The notes beneath the pieces were generated by a model, which ran no database searches, was not told where the DNA came from, and saw only the letters and a program-made list of their open reading frames with translations. The position numbers and the translations under genes are program-made. Positions 1-8,538 of a DNA stretch of 64,000 nt are shown piece after piece (position 1 is the stretch's first letter; each line of letters starts with the position of its first letter). Origin of the DNA: an uncultured Psychromonas sp. (GTDB lineage Bacteria; Pseudomonadota; Gammaproteobacteria; Enterobacterales; Psychromonadaceae); contig NZ_CANLFB010000002.1 of NCBI RefSeq assembly GCF_947489755.1, positions 62,001 through 126,000 of the forward strand, read 5' to 3'.

Positions 1-887
1 ATAAATAATAGATAAATAGCGCCAAGTAGAATGCAATAAGGCACTATCCAACGATAATCTGCACCTACCCAAAAACGCACAACATGCGGAATCACTAAAC
101 CAATAAAACCTAATGGACCTGCTAGCGCCACTGCAACCGATGTTAATATCACGACACAAGCTAATAGTTGCCATTTACGACGACGAATATTAATGCCTAA
201 TCCCGTTGCAACTTCTTCACCCATTGATAACGCCGTGATGCTTGGAGCAAGGGCAATCGCACCGCCTAATCCAATAATAATCCAAGGAATACACCAATAT
301 AAAACGTTAATATCACTGGCTAATAAAGAGCCCACTAACCAGGTACGCATTTCTTGAAAGGTTTGTTCGTCAAGTAAATGATGGATTGCTAATAACGCCG
401 CAGAAAAAGCAGTAAATGCCGAACCAGATAGAATCAGGTTAAGAGGCGTGGTACCACCCGGAGCTCTGGAAGCAATACCCCAAACAATCACCGCACTGAT
501 TAATGCACCAATAGCGGCAACGAGCGGTAACCAAACTAATGATTCAGCATGAACAAAAGTTGACCAATAAACTACCGCTAGCGCGCCACCTGTTAACATG
601 CCTAATAAGCCAGGATCAGCTAAAGGATTACGAGTCACTCCTTGCATTAACGCGCCAGAAACCGCTAAACACGCACCAACACATATCGCAATAATGGCAC
701 GAGGCAGGCGCAACTCTTGGATCACTAAGTGGTTAAAATTGTCTTCATCAAACGCATAAAAAGAGTGTGTTATGTCTATCAGTGAAATGGTTTTGGTACC
801 AATCGATAAATGCCATATCAAGGCTAATATCAGTAATACAAGCATCACTATTATGCCAGTAGAGCTTAACCATTGTTGACGGTTCAT
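1..887 (-). CDS. FecCD-family iron-siderophore ABC permease (partial, cut by left edge)
   Basis: Inner-membrane permease of a ferric-siderophore or haem ABC importer. The reading frame runs from an ATG at 885-887 to the left edge without a stop. The translation has several hydrophobic segments and the FecCD hallmarks: LRLPRAI near residue 60, the stretch ALMQGVTRNPLADPG after it, and GPLGFIGLVIPHVVR near residue 260. The start codon overlaps the stop of the upstream ATPase gene (ATGA), which indicates translational coupling. About 295 residues are visible; family members are about 330-350, or twice that in fused FhuB types, so the length cannot be decided. It is probably the third gene of the Fur-controlled operon that starts with the FhuF-type gene. 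The transported siderophore cannot be read from the sequence. Confidence 0.9.
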   Translation of the reverse strand, partial: MNRQQWLSSTGIIVMLVLLILALIWHLSIGTKTISLIDITHSFYAFDEDNFNHLVIQELRLPRAIIAICVGACLAVSGALMQGVTRNPLADPGLLGMLTGGALAVVYWSTFVHAESLVWLPLVAAIGALISAVIVWGIASRAPGGTTPLNLILSGSAFTAFSAALLAIHHLLDEQTFQEMRTWLVGSLLASDINVLYWCIPWIIIGLGGAIALAPSITALSMGEEVATGLGINIRRRKWQLLACVVILTSVAVALAGPLGFIGLVIPHVVRFWVGADYRWIVPYCILLGAIYLLF

Positions 888-1747
888 AGCTCAACCTTAT
901 TCGTTGCATTTAATGCTGGTTTTGCTTTTTGTGTTTGTTTTATCTTTTGGATAGGAACGCAAATCAGTGAGTCAGATTCGGCCTCTTTAATAACCTTTGA
1001 AGAAAGACCAAATACCGCTTTTAAATTATCAGCATTAAATATTTTTTCTGGTGTTCCTTGCGCATAAATTTTACCTTCTTTCATCATAATGAGATGGTCG
1101 GCATAAGCCGCTGCTAGGTTCAATTCATGTAACACAATCACTAACGTTCTATTGTGTTGATGTGCCATCTCACTTAACAGATCAAGCAAATCGACTTGTA
1201 CTTTTAAATCGAGGTAGGTGGTTGGTTCATCTAACAAAATAATATCCGTTTGTTGAGCAAGTACCATTGCAATCCAGCAACGTTGTCTTTGACCGCCTGA
1301 TAAATCGGCAATAGCGCGATCCGCTAAGGCTTTCACATTAGCTTGTTGCATTGCCAGTGTTACCGCATCTTCATCTTCGATGCTCCATTGCTTTAAAAAG
1401 CTTTGGTGTGGATAACGTCCTTGCGACACTAATTCTTTTACCGACAAACCTTCTGGCGCGATCGGTCCTTGTGGTAATAAGGCCATTCTTTTTGCAACTT
1501 GTTTGGCAGGTAGCGAATGAATACTTTTATTACCCAGTAAGACTTCGCCATCAAGTGGGGGTAATACGCGTGCTAAACATTTTAATAATGTTGATTTACC
1601 ACAACCATTTGAGCCGATTAATATGCTTATTTTTCCCTGCTCAATATTAAGATCGACCCCTTTAACAATCGGTGCTGAATAACCTACCACAAGGTTATTG
1701 GTGCGTAAGCTAATAGCCGAAGTGTTTATGTTTGGTTTTGTTGTCAT
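884..1747 (-). CDS. FecE/FhuC-type siderophore ABC transporter ATP-binding protein
   Basis: Cytoplasmic ATPase that powers ferric-siderophore import with the adjoining FecCD permease. A complete ABC cassette is visible: Walker A GSNGCGKSTLLK near residue 45, signature LSGGQRQR near 150, Walker B DIILLDEPTTYLD, and a switch histidine in VIVLHELN. The protein is 287 aa, slightly longer than the usual 255-265 because of a lysine-rich C-terminal tail. It lies 25 bp downstream of the FhuF-type gene and overlaps the permease start by 4 bp, so the three genes look like one operon. No periplasmic binding protein or TonB receptor is in view; they may lie beyond the left edge. Confidence 0.93.
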   Translation of the reverse strand: MTTKPNINTSAISLRTNNLVVGYSAPIVKGVDLNIEQGKISILIGSNGCGKSTLLKCLARVLPPLDGEVLLGNKSIHSLPAKQVAKRMALLPQGPIAPEGLSVKELVSQGRYPHQSFLKQWSIEDEDAVTLAMQQANVKALADRAIADLSGGQRQRCWIAMVLAQQTDIILLDEPTTYLDLKVQVDLLDLLSEMAHQHNRTLVIVLHELNLAAAYADHLIMMKEGKIYAQGTPEKIFNADNLKAVFGLSSKVIKEAESDSLICVPIQKIKQTQKAKPALNATNKVEL

Positions 1748-1772
1748 GATTAGAGGTGTCTTATAATGGCTG

Positions 1773-2531
1773 TTATTTATGTGCTTTAGGGCAGGTTGAG
1801 CAAAGCTTACTATTCACTTTATAAGCGAGGCAGCAGCTTGTTCGTACGAAGTCGATTGTTTGTCCATCTTTTATTGTTAAAGATTTAAGCAATTTCTCGG
1901 GCAACCCCATCGCTTTAATCCATAGTTGAGCATGTGTTAATACATCTTGATCACTAAAGTCAGGGACTAGGTTTTTCACTTTAAGTAAATTACCTAATAT
2001 TAAATCCGCAATAAAACGACCTGAATAACCTGGTCGACATCGTTGTAATGAATCCAATTGAGTGCGGTAATGTTCAAGCAAAGGTGCTAATTGAGAGGCT
2101 GCTAATGGGATTAACTGTTCAGCCTGTCCACTGGCTATTTTATCACTGTGGAATGTAAAACCGACAATGGCGTTGTGCTGACGTTGTTGCTTAAAACGAG
2201 TAAAATCAGGGAGTTGTTTTAAGCCATAGATACTAATAAAAGCAATATAAATAGGTTGCCAACAAAGCAGGTGCCAAGTTCGTGCTTTAAAGTATGACTG
2301 ACCTGCATCTGGATTACTTTTTTCTAAATCATCGATTAACGCTTGGATAGTTAGTTTGTCTTGTTGGTTGCCGATAAGCCAATCGATATTCTGTTTTTCT
2401 GGTAACTGATTGTGTTGTGTTGCCGCAAGAGGATCTTCAAGTTTTCCATCTAAATAAGAAATAACATGTCTGCATAAATCAAACATTGGGGTAAGTGCAT
2501 CATGTTGTAATGTGGAATGATACATAGTCAT
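1773..2531 (-). CDS. FhuF-type ferric-siderophore reductase
   Basis: Probable [2Fe-2S] protein that reduces ferric iron in imported siderophores so that it is released in the cytoplasm. The 252-aa product matches FhuF in length and ends with the family signature: a CC pair followed by C-x2-C near the C-terminus (CCLAYKVNSKLCSTCP). These four cysteines ligate the cluster in FhuF. It is the first gene after a strong Fur box about 90 bp upstream and is followed closely by the ABC ATPase and permease genes, which supports a role in siderophore utilisation. The start ATG at 2529-2531 gives a full-length protein. Confidence 0.85.
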   Translation of the reverse strand: MTMYHSTLQHDALTPMFDLCRHVISYLDGKLEDPLAATQHNQLPEKQNIDWLIGNQQDKLTIQALIDDLEKSNPDAGQSYFKARTWHLLCWQPIYIAFISIYGLKQLPDFTRFKQQRQHNAIVGFTFHSDKIASGQAEQLIPLAASQLAPLLEHYRTQLDSLQRCRPGYSGRFIADLILGNLLKVKNLVPDFSDQDVLTHAQLWIKAMGLPEKLLKSLTIKDGQTIDFVRTSCCLAYKVNSKLCSTCPKAHK

Positions 2532-2617
2532 TAAAGAAGCCTACTTAGATTACCTACTATTGGGTTTTATCTCGAGGAGTCTGCCCAAGGAATAAGTAAT
2601 GATTGTTATTAGTGTTT

Positions 2618-2637
2618 ATCATTGATAATCATTATCG
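2618..2637 (-). promoter_or_regulatory. Fur box upstream of fhuF-type operon
   Basis: The 19 bases 2618-2636 (ATCATTGATAATCATTATC) match the classical Fur consensus GATAATGATAATCATTATC at 15 of 19 positions. They contain a 7-1-7 inverted repeat, TGATAAT-C-ATTATCG, at 2623-2637. It sits 86 bp upstream of the FhuF-type start codon, so iron repression of the operon is expected. The rest of 2532-3024 is AT-rich intergenic DNA that should also hold the promoter of the DMT gene; I see no other clear signal in it. Confidence 0.85.
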
Positions 2638-3024
2638 ATAATTAGTAAGGAAAGATATTATATGACCTGTATTTCTATTGCAATAAAAACGCAGAATAGC
2701 GCTGAACCAATAACGGGTAGCCGATTGAATAGGCGACCATCGTTATAAAAAAGTATTAGCTATAAAATCGTTGTTATTGATGGAGAGTCTTAAATATTTT
2801 TTAGTTAAAAAGAGGGCTGTAAAATATGTCTTAAAGTGAATATTCATTAAATTAGAAAGGTCGTTATGATATTGCTTTTTTGCATAAGCTTCGCATGATA
2901 GTCTCGCTTAAAAATTTATTCCATCAATAGCTTATTTGATCTTAACTCAAACGAAATACAGTCGTTTATTAATCTCAGTTGGCTAGTTATACGGAAATAA
3001 TAAAAAATAATTATTGGAGACGAC

Positions 3025-3915
3025 ATGAATAGAGCTTACATCAGTGCATTATTAACCATTTTAATGTGGTCTTCTTTAGCGGTATTAACCGTGACTATTA
3101 CGCACATTCCTTCATTACTTTCAGTGGGGTTAGTGCTGATTTTCGCCTCAATTCCTGGTTTGAAATATTGGCGTGAATGGAAATTACCGTGGAAAGTTTG
3201 GTTAAGTGCGGTCATCGGTATGTTTGGCTATCATTTTTTATTGTTTGATGCTTTTTCACGTTCTCCGGCGATGAGCGTTAATATGATTCAATACCTGTGG
3301 CCTCTATTTATTGTGTTGGGGACGCCACTATTTAGTCAATCTCGTCTTAACTTCGGTCATGTTATTGGCGCGATTTTAGGATTTGGTGGAGTATTACTAA
3401 CGCTTGCTCAAGAGCCGATTGCCTTTAATGTTACTGACCTGTTTGGTTATGGTGAAGCCTTTATTGCTGCATTATTATGGGCTTTTTATACATTATCTAA
3501 TCGTCGTTATACTAAAATGCCAATGTCAGCGGTGGCTGGGTTTTGTTTATTCTCGGGTATTTTAGCGTTAACCAGTTATGTATTAACAGCAGACATTCAA
3601 GCAGTGATCCCCTCAACTAGCGACTTATTAGTGATTGGTTTGTTAGGGCTTGGGCCAATGGGGCTAAGCTTTTATACTTGGGATTATGCTATTCGCCATG
3701 GCGATACACGCGTGATTGGCGCGCTGGCTTATTTAGCCCCTTTATTGTCAGTTATTTGGATGGCAGTCTTTATTCCTGAAGTTACCTTAAAACCAGTTCA
3801 TCTTGTTACTTTAATCTTAATTATTGGTGGCGCTTCATTAGGTCAGTATGTTGAGAAGCGTAAACTAGCCGCTTTATTAGTGGTGAATAATAGTGAGACT
3901 GCAGTTAAAAGTTAA
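3025..3915 (+). CDS. DMT-superfamily (EamA) transporter
   Basis: Inner-membrane drug/metabolite transporter of the 10-TMS EamA type, likely an exporter of amino acids or related metabolites. The 296-aa product is hydrophobic throughout, with the two-fold EamA architecture (about residues 3-130 and 140-275). Family-like motifs include MWSSLAVL at the first helix, SPAMSVNMIQYLWPLF in the first half and GALAYLAPLLSVIW in the second. A ribosome-binding site (TTGGAGA) lies 5-6 bases before the ATG. It stands alone, with no operon partner, so the substrate cannot be inferred; a YddG-like aromatic amino-acid exporter is one possibility. Confidence 0.85.
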   Translation: MNRAYISALLTILMWSSLAVLTVTITHIPSLLSVGLVLIFASIPGLKYWREWKLPWKVWLSAVIGMFGYHFLLFDAFSRSPAMSVNMIQYLWPLFIVLGTPLFSQSRLNFGHVIGAILGFGGVLLTLAQEPIAFNVTDLFGYGEAFIAALLWAFYTLSNRRYTKMPMSAVAGFCLFSGILALTSYVLTADIQAVIPSTSDLLVIGLLGLGPMGLSFYTWDYAIRHGDTRVIGALAYLAPLLSVIWMAVFIPEVTLKPVHLVTLILIIGGASLGQYVEKRKLAALLVVNNSETAVKS

Positions 3916-3938
3916 AAGTTAAAAGTTAAAAGCTAAAG
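3904..3938 (+). repeat. Heptanucleotide tandem repeat (GTTAAAA)
   Basis: Four perfect tandem copies of GTTAAAA (3904-3931) followed by a degenerate copy, GCTAAAG. The array starts inside the last codons of the DMT transporter and includes its stop codon, so slippage here could alter the last residues. Confidence 0.8.
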
Positions 3939-4045
3939 GATAAAGAAGAGAAACACTAAGGTTATTTCATCGCGTTATCGTTTATGCTTGAATAAATTGC
4001 TTAGCACGAATAAATTTAGGATTTATTTAAGCTGATATTTATTTT

Positions 4046-4251
4046 TATTTAACCTCAATTCTGGTTAACGGAAGCGAAAGGTTATTTGAAATCATATAGT
4101 TATAAAAAATTATTATACAATACTGCTAGTTGTGCGTAGTTCAAGGAAAATTGTTGAAGCAATAATTGGTTATTGGGAAATAATTTAACGAAGAAATTTG
4201 CTCAAATAGTGGTGTTGTATCGCTTTTCTTATCCGGAACTGAGGTTATTTA
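4046..4251 (+). repeat. MITE-like element, copy 1
   Basis: A 194-bp non-coding element (4052-4245) flanked by the direct repeat TATTTA (4046-4051 and 4246-4251). The ends are imperfect terminal inverted repeats: left ACCTCAATTCTGGTTAACGG, and the right end read inversely ACCTCAGTTCCGGATAAG. The same element occurs at 17601-17825, 20520-20711 and, inverted, at 51138-51361. It has no coding capacity, as expected for a non-autonomous element. It takes up much of the 3916-4360 gap; the remainder shows nothing recognisable. Confidence 0.8.
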
Positions 4252-4360
4252 ATCTAAAACGGTTTAACAGTCTTATAAAAAGCGTCTATAAATGGTGAGA
4301 TGAAAACACAAGGTAAGCACAGCCTTAGTGCACAAAATATAATCACTGCACTTTTATAGA

Positions 4361-5194
4361 TCATAAATATTGGATGCTTTCTAAGTAATTTTGATGTTTT
4401 ACTCGGTTTAAGTAATCCAATGGGGTGGCATGAACCAGCTTTTTAAACTCTCTCAAAAAATGTGATTGGTCGCTAAAACCTAAATCACAAGCTAAGTCAG
4501 AAAAAGTGACTTTTTCTCGATGATTAAGCCCGTAAACAGCGGACTGACAACGAATAATGCGGCAAAAAGCTTTGGGAGACATGCCCATATCAGCCCCAAA
4601 TTGGCGCTGTAAAGTACGTGCACTGTATCCCGTTTTCTCTTCTAATTCATTAATACGAACCGTTCCCTCACTATCATAAATATTACGTAAGACTTGCGCA
4701 GTTAACATTGACGGTTTGCGTTCATTTTGCGCTTCAATAAATCGTCCAAAAACAGCGACTTGTTGAGAGAAATCGGTACTATTTACTATTCCATCAAGTA
4801 GTTGATTTGCTTGAGGAACAACATCTAACAGATCGTAATGACGTCCTATTAATTCAGCGGCAGATAAATCTAAAAAATCGGGCATCACGCCAGATACGAA
4901 TCTAGCGCCAAAATATCGATGATCCTTATTTAATTCAATGGTTATTGCTTCCATCGGTGTACCAAAAACCGCTGCATTAGGGTTACTACCATTACAATCA
5001 AAGAGTATATCGACACAACCATCTGGGATCGCAAAAGTCTGTTCTACGGACGCTTTCGGTTGAAAACTATAGAAATGAGAAATCGATTTGTGATTAGACC
5101 CGGATATCGAAAATTTCTCCGCCGCATTCATCACTAACCAAGGTTGCTTAGAGCGAATTCGAGCGAGATGACTAACAAGCGAATTGGTTGACAT
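4361..5194 (-). CDS. AraC-family transcriptional regulator
   Basis: DNA-binding regulator, probably of the divergent catabolic operon starting at 5504. The C-terminal 90 residues form the double helix-turn-helix of AraC/XylS proteins (INELEEKTGYSARTLQRQF, then FSDLACDLGFSDQSHFLREFKK). The N-terminal ~170 residues are a ligand-binding or dimerisation region with a pattern seen in uncharacterised AraC proteins (IPDGCVDILFD, FGARFVSGVMPDFL). An upstream in-frame ATG at 5257 would add 21 residues, but that extension runs into a 20-bp tandem duplication and has no good ribosome site; the ATG at 5194 has GGAA about 9 bases upstream. Confidence 0.88.
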   Translation of the reverse strand: MSTNSLVSHLARIRSKQPWLVMNAAEKFSISGSNHKSISHFYSFQPKASVEQTFAIPDGCVDILFDCNGSNPNAAVFGTPMEAITIELNKDHRYFGARFVSGVMPDFLDLSAAELIGRHYDLLDVVPQANQLLDGIVNSTDFSQQVAVFGRFIEAQNERKPSMLTAQVLRNIYDSEGTVRINELEEKTGYSARTLQRQFGADMGMSPKAFCRIIRCQSAVYGLNHREKVTFSDLACDLGFSDQSHFLREFKKLVHATPLDYLNRVKHQNYLESIQYL

Positions 5195-5238
5195 GTATAA
5201 ATTCCATTTATAAAAAATGCCTAAGAGATATCTTCCTG

Positions 5239-5278
5239 TCTGCAAACCTAATGCCAATTCTGCAAACCTAATGCCAAT
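5239..5278 (+). repeat. Perfect 20-bp tandem duplication
   Basis: The 20-base unit TCTGCAAACCTAATGCCAAT is present twice in tandem (5239-5258 and 5259-5278), just upstream of the AraC regulator start on its promoter side. It looks like a recent slippage duplication and could alter spacing of the AraC gene promoter or leader. Confidence 0.9.
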
Positions 5279-5400
5279 AAATTTAATACTTATTAATATC
5301 TTTGTAATTATTCACACCATAAAAAACTGTGTCGTAAAAGTTCAATACGGAAAATTTTTAGAGGTCTAGGATAAAAATCACTTGCTGCTGAACAGTGCTA

Positions 5401-5428
5401 ATCCAATAACAGGAACCTGTCATTGGAT
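5401..5428 (+). promoter_or_regulatory. 28-bp near-perfect palindrome, candidate operator
   Basis: Two 13-bp arms, ATCCAATAACAGG (5401-5413) and CCTGTCATTGGAT (5416-5428), are inverted repeats with one mismatch around a 2-bp centre. It lies about 75 bp before the start of the ornithine-cyclodeaminase-family gene and about 207 bp from the divergent AraC gene. The position suits an operator for the catabolic operon, although AraC proteins more often bind direct repeats. Confidence 0.5.
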
Positions 5429-5503
5429 GTCATTAAAGTAATGAAGCAGACATAAAAATAAAATGTTGTAAGTAATCCTATTTCAAAAAATTAAGGTGAT
5501 GTT

Positions 5504-6643
5504 ATGTCAGACAATACTCAAATCGATTTTATATATCTTTCAGAACCAGACATGATCAAAGCGGGCGTTAAAGATATGCCAGGTTGTGTTGATGCGATGG
5601 AAGAGATGTTCGCATTACTTTACAAAGGTGATTATCGTATGGCAGGCGCCAATAACGATTCTCATGGCGCGATGGTAACTTTCCCTGAAAATCCAGAAAT
5701 AGCGACGATGCCTCGTCACACTCCAGACCGTCGTTTAATGGCAATGCCGGCTTACCTCGGTGGTGATTACCAAACCTGTGGTGTGAAATGGTACGGCTCT
5801 AATATTGCTAACCGAGAAAAAGGGCTACCGCGTTCAATCTTAATGTTCACACTTAACGACATTGACACGGGTGCTCCGTTAGCACACATGTCTGCAAACT
5901 TACTTTCTGCCTATCGCACTGGCGCTGTCCCTGGGGTGGGTGCTCGTCATTTAGCGCGTAAAGACTCAAAAGTGGTCGGTCTATTAGGCCCTGGCGTTAT
6001 GGGTAAAACATCAATTGCTGCCTTCATGGCTGTATGTCCACAAATCGACACGCTTAAAGTGAAAGGGCGAGGTCAAAAAAGTCTCGATAGTTTTCTTAGT
6101 TGGGTTAAAGAGAGTTTCCCACAAATTACCAATGTACAAGTTGTCGATACCCTTGAAGACGTTGTTCGAGATGCGGATATCGTGACTTATTGTAATTCAG
6201 GAGAGACCGGCGATATCTCTTCATATCCAGAAATAAAACGAGAATGGGTCAAACCAGGCGCTTTCATTTCTATGCCTGCTTACTGCCGATTAGATCGAGA
6301 CTTAGAAGATAATGATGTTCGAAAAGTGATGGATAACATTGGTCTTTATGAAGCTTGGCATGAAGAAGTACCAAAACCTGCCCACATGTACATCCCAATT
6401 ATTGGCTGTCGTTTCATGGACATGATAGACGAAGGTTTAATGACCAAAGATCAACTTGAAGATCTAGGCTCTATCGTCACCGGCACTACCCCTGGTCGTA
6501 AAAATGATCAAGAAATTATTGTGTTATCGGTAGGAGGTTTACCTACTGAAGATGTCGCTTGGGCAACCAAAATCTATCATAACGCAGTAAAACAGGATAT
6601 TGGTGTAAAACTCAATCTTTGGGAAACGCCTGAGCTTAGCTAG
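5504..6643 (+). CDS. Ornithine cyclodeaminase/mu-crystallin-family protein (tyramine oxidase subunit B-like)
   Basis: NAD(P)-dependent enzyme of the ornithine cyclodeaminase/mu-crystallin family. The 379-aa product has the dinucleotide-binding glycine motif GLLGPGVMGKTS near residue 163 and the family features GVKWYGSNIANRE and LLSAYRTGAVPGVGARHLA. Its length and N-terminal region resemble proteins annotated as tyramine oxidase subunit B rather than true ornithine cyclodeaminases (about 330-350 aa). It starts after AAGGTGA and heads an operon with RidA, an FAD oxidoreductase and an APC permease, pointing to oxidation of an amine or amino acid through an imine or enamine intermediate. The substrate is not determined. 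Confidence 0.82.
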   Translation: MSDNTQIDFIYLSEPDMIKAGVKDMPGCVDAMEEMFALLYKGDYRMAGANNDSHGAMVTFPENPEIATMPRHTPDRRLMAMPAYLGGDYQTCGVKWYGSNIANREKGLPRSILMFTLNDIDTGAPLAHMSANLLSAYRTGAVPGVGARHLARKDSKVVGLLGPGVMGKTSIAAFMAVCPQIDTLKVKGRGQKSLDSFLSWVKESFPQITNVQVVDTLEDVVRDADIVTYCNSGETGDISSYPEIKREWVKPGAFISMPAYCRLDRDLEDNDVRKVMDNIGLYEAWHEEVPKPAHMYIPIIGCRFMDMIDEGLMTKDQLEDLGSIVTGTTPGRKNDQEIIVLSVGGLPTEDVAWATKIYHNAVKQDIGVKLNLWETPELS

Positions 6644-6667
6644 TCGCTATCAATAGGGATTATAAAG

Positions 6668-6696
6668 GCGTGAATACCGATCAAGGTCATTCACGC
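6668..6696 (+). other. Intercistronic hairpin
   Basis: Inverted repeat GCGTGAAT (6668-6675) / ATTCACGC (6689-6696) in the gap between the first operon gene and ridA, without a clear T-run. It could stabilise the upstream mRNA or cause partial termination. Confidence 0.4.
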
Positions 6697-6749
6697 AGAC
6701 TTTGCTTTAATACGACATTTTAATAAAAACTTTAATACGGAAAATTCAC

Positions 6750-7172
6750 ATGACAAAAACTCAAATAGTAAAAGTAAAAACAGGTTCAAAATTTGAGGAG
6801 ATAGGCAGTTATTCTCGTTTAGTTGCTGTTGATAACTGGATTTACGTTTCAAATACAGCAGGACGAAATCCTGAAACCAAAGTGATACCTGAAGATGCTT
6901 TAGAACAAACAGAACAAGTCTTTAGCAATATTGAAGCTGCGTTAGCTGCAGTTGATTCAAGTTTAGCTGATGTGGTTTTTTCTCGTGTATTTATTCAAGA
7001 TCCTGAAGATGTTCATGCTGTTATGCAATTAATCGGTGAAAAATTTAAAGGCATTAATCCTGCTACGACAGTCACTTGTCCCCCGTTAGGTTCAACCGTC
7101 TACAAAATGGAATTAGAAGTGACTGCTTATCGCGGAGCAGCAACAGCAGATATTCAAGAAATCACTATTTAA
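6750..7172 (+). CDS. RidA-family reactive imine/enamine deaminase
   Basis: Small trimeric cytoplasmic protein (140 aa) of the RidA/YjgF/YER057c/UK114 superfamily, which hydrolyses reactive enamines or imines released by PLP- or flavin-dependent amine metabolism. Recognisable features are the N-terminal GSYSRLVAVDNWIYVSNTAG and the later pattern ATTVTCPPLGSTVYKMELEVTA. Archetypal RidA has a conserved Arg near residue 105 that binds the substrate carboxylate; the equivalent segment here (PATTVTCPPLG) lacks it, so this is probably an Rid subfamily other than RidA proper. It is encoded between a cyclodeaminase-like gene and an FAD oxidoreductase, so removal of an imine formed by these enzymes is likely. 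Confidence 0.85.
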   Translation: MTKTQIVKVKTGSKFEEIGSYSRLVAVDNWIYVSNTAGRNPETKVIPEDALEQTEQVFSNIEAALAAVDSSLADVVFSRVFIQDPEDVHAVMQLIGEKFKGINPATTVTCPPLGSTVYKMELEVTAYRGAATADIQEITI

Positions 7173-7207
7173 AATAGAAATGCTTACAACGAGCAAGGAA
7201 CAAACTC

Positions 7208-8500
7208 ATGACAAAAACACTTGATGCAGTCAATACAACTGACCAACTTCCTGAAGAAACAACAGTTGTCATTATTGGTGGTGGCATTATAGGCGTAACA
7301 GCTGCACTGACATTAGCTGAACGTAATATTAAAGTTGTGCTACTAGAAAAAGGTCATATTGCTGGAGAGCAGTCTTCACGTAATTTAGGTTGGATCCGCA
7401 AAACAAGTCGACATGCTCAGGATGTTCCACTCGCAATGGCTGCAGATCGCCTGTGGGCTGAAATGCCAGAGCGTATTGGTCAAAGTGTTGGTTACAAACA
7501 GGCTGGTATTATCTTTTTAGCCAAAACAGAAGAACAAGTCGCCATGCATGAAGGATGGTTGAAATCAGTGAGTGGGCTTGATTTAGATTCAAAAATGATG
7601 AGCACTCAAGAAATTGATGAAACAGCACCTGGCGGTAAAGGCGATTGGAAAGGCGGGATTTATACCCCTTCCGATGGTCGTGCTGAACCGTCTATTGCAG
7701 CAACGAATATTGCTAAAGCAGCCATAGAGAAAGGCGCAATCATGTTACAAAATTGCGCTGTACGTACTCTGTCAACATCCGGTGGAAAGGTGTGTGGCGT
7801 GGTGACTGAACAAGGCGAGATACGTTGTGATCAAGTGTTACTGGCAGGTGGTGCTTGGTCGAGACGCTTTTTAAGTAACTTGGGAGTTTCATTACCGACA
7901 CTGCCACTTAAATGTTCTGTTCTTCGTACTAAACCGATGGAAGGACCAACTGATATTGCGGTAGGTGGACCTGATTTCTCATTCAGAAAACATCAAGATG
8001 GCGGTTTTATTATCACACAACGTTCAGCATTAGATGCGCCACTGACGTTGGATCATCTCTTAATTGGTTGGCGTTATTTCGAACAACTTCGTACTCAACA
8101 TCGCTTCTTACGTCCAGCTTTAGGTCGAGAATTCTTTAAAGATCTTTCATTAGGCCGTCGTTGGAAAAGCGATAGACGCTCTCCTTTTGAAGAAGTACGC
8201 ACCAACGATCCTGAGCCTTCATCAGCTATCAATCAAGAAGCGCTCTCTAATTTAAGTGCTGCCTGGCCAATTTTTAATAAAGCAGAAATAGAAGAAGAGT
8301 GGGCTGGCATTATCGATGTCACACCCGATTCAAATCCAGTTATTGACCGTATCAAAGCTATTCCAGGTTTAACTATTGCAACAGGGTTCTCAGGACATGG
8401 TTTTGGTACTGGACCCGCGGCTGGTCAGTTAGCAGCAGATATTGTTTGTAATACCCCTCCACTTGTCGATCCAAGCCCTTATCGCTTCGACCGACTTTAA
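7208..8500 (+). CDS. FAD-dependent oxidoreductase, DAO family
   Basis: Flavoenzyme of the D-amino-acid oxidase/glycine oxidase (DAO) family, 430 aa. The N-terminal FAD-binding Rossmann motif VVIIGGGIIGVTAALTLAE starts near residue 20, followed by EKGHIAGEQSSRNLGWIR; the C-terminal FAD loop is GLTIATGFSGHGFGTGPAAG. A substrate-binding domain lies between. The gene is preceded by AAGGAAC and is third in the operon with RidA and an APC transporter, so it likely oxidises an imported amino acid or amine. The electron acceptor (oxygen or a quinone) cannot be read from the sequence. Confidence 0.87.
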   Translation: MTKTLDAVNTTDQLPEETTVVIIGGGIIGVTAALTLAERNIKVVLLEKGHIAGEQSSRNLGWIRKTSRHAQDVPLAMAADRLWAEMPERIGQSVGYKQAGIIFLAKTEEQVAMHEGWLKSVSGLDLDSKMMSTQEIDETAPGGKGDWKGGIYTPSDGRAEPSIAATNIAKAAIEKGAIMLQNCAVRTLSTSGGKVCGVVTEQGEIRCDQVLLAGGAWSRRFLSNLGVSLPTLPLKCSVLRTKPMEGPTDIAVGGPDFSFRKHQDGGFIITQRSALDAPLTLDHLLIGWRYFEQLRTQHRFLRPALGREFFKDLSLGRRWKSDRRSPFEEVRTNDPEPSSAINQEALSNLSAAWPIFNKAEIEEEWAGIIDVTPDSNPVIDRIKAIPGLTIATGFSGHGFGTGPAAGQLAADIVCNTPPLVDPSPYRFDRL

Positions 8501-8538
8501 CATCATAAAAACGTTTTACTCAAAAGAGGAACAGAAAC

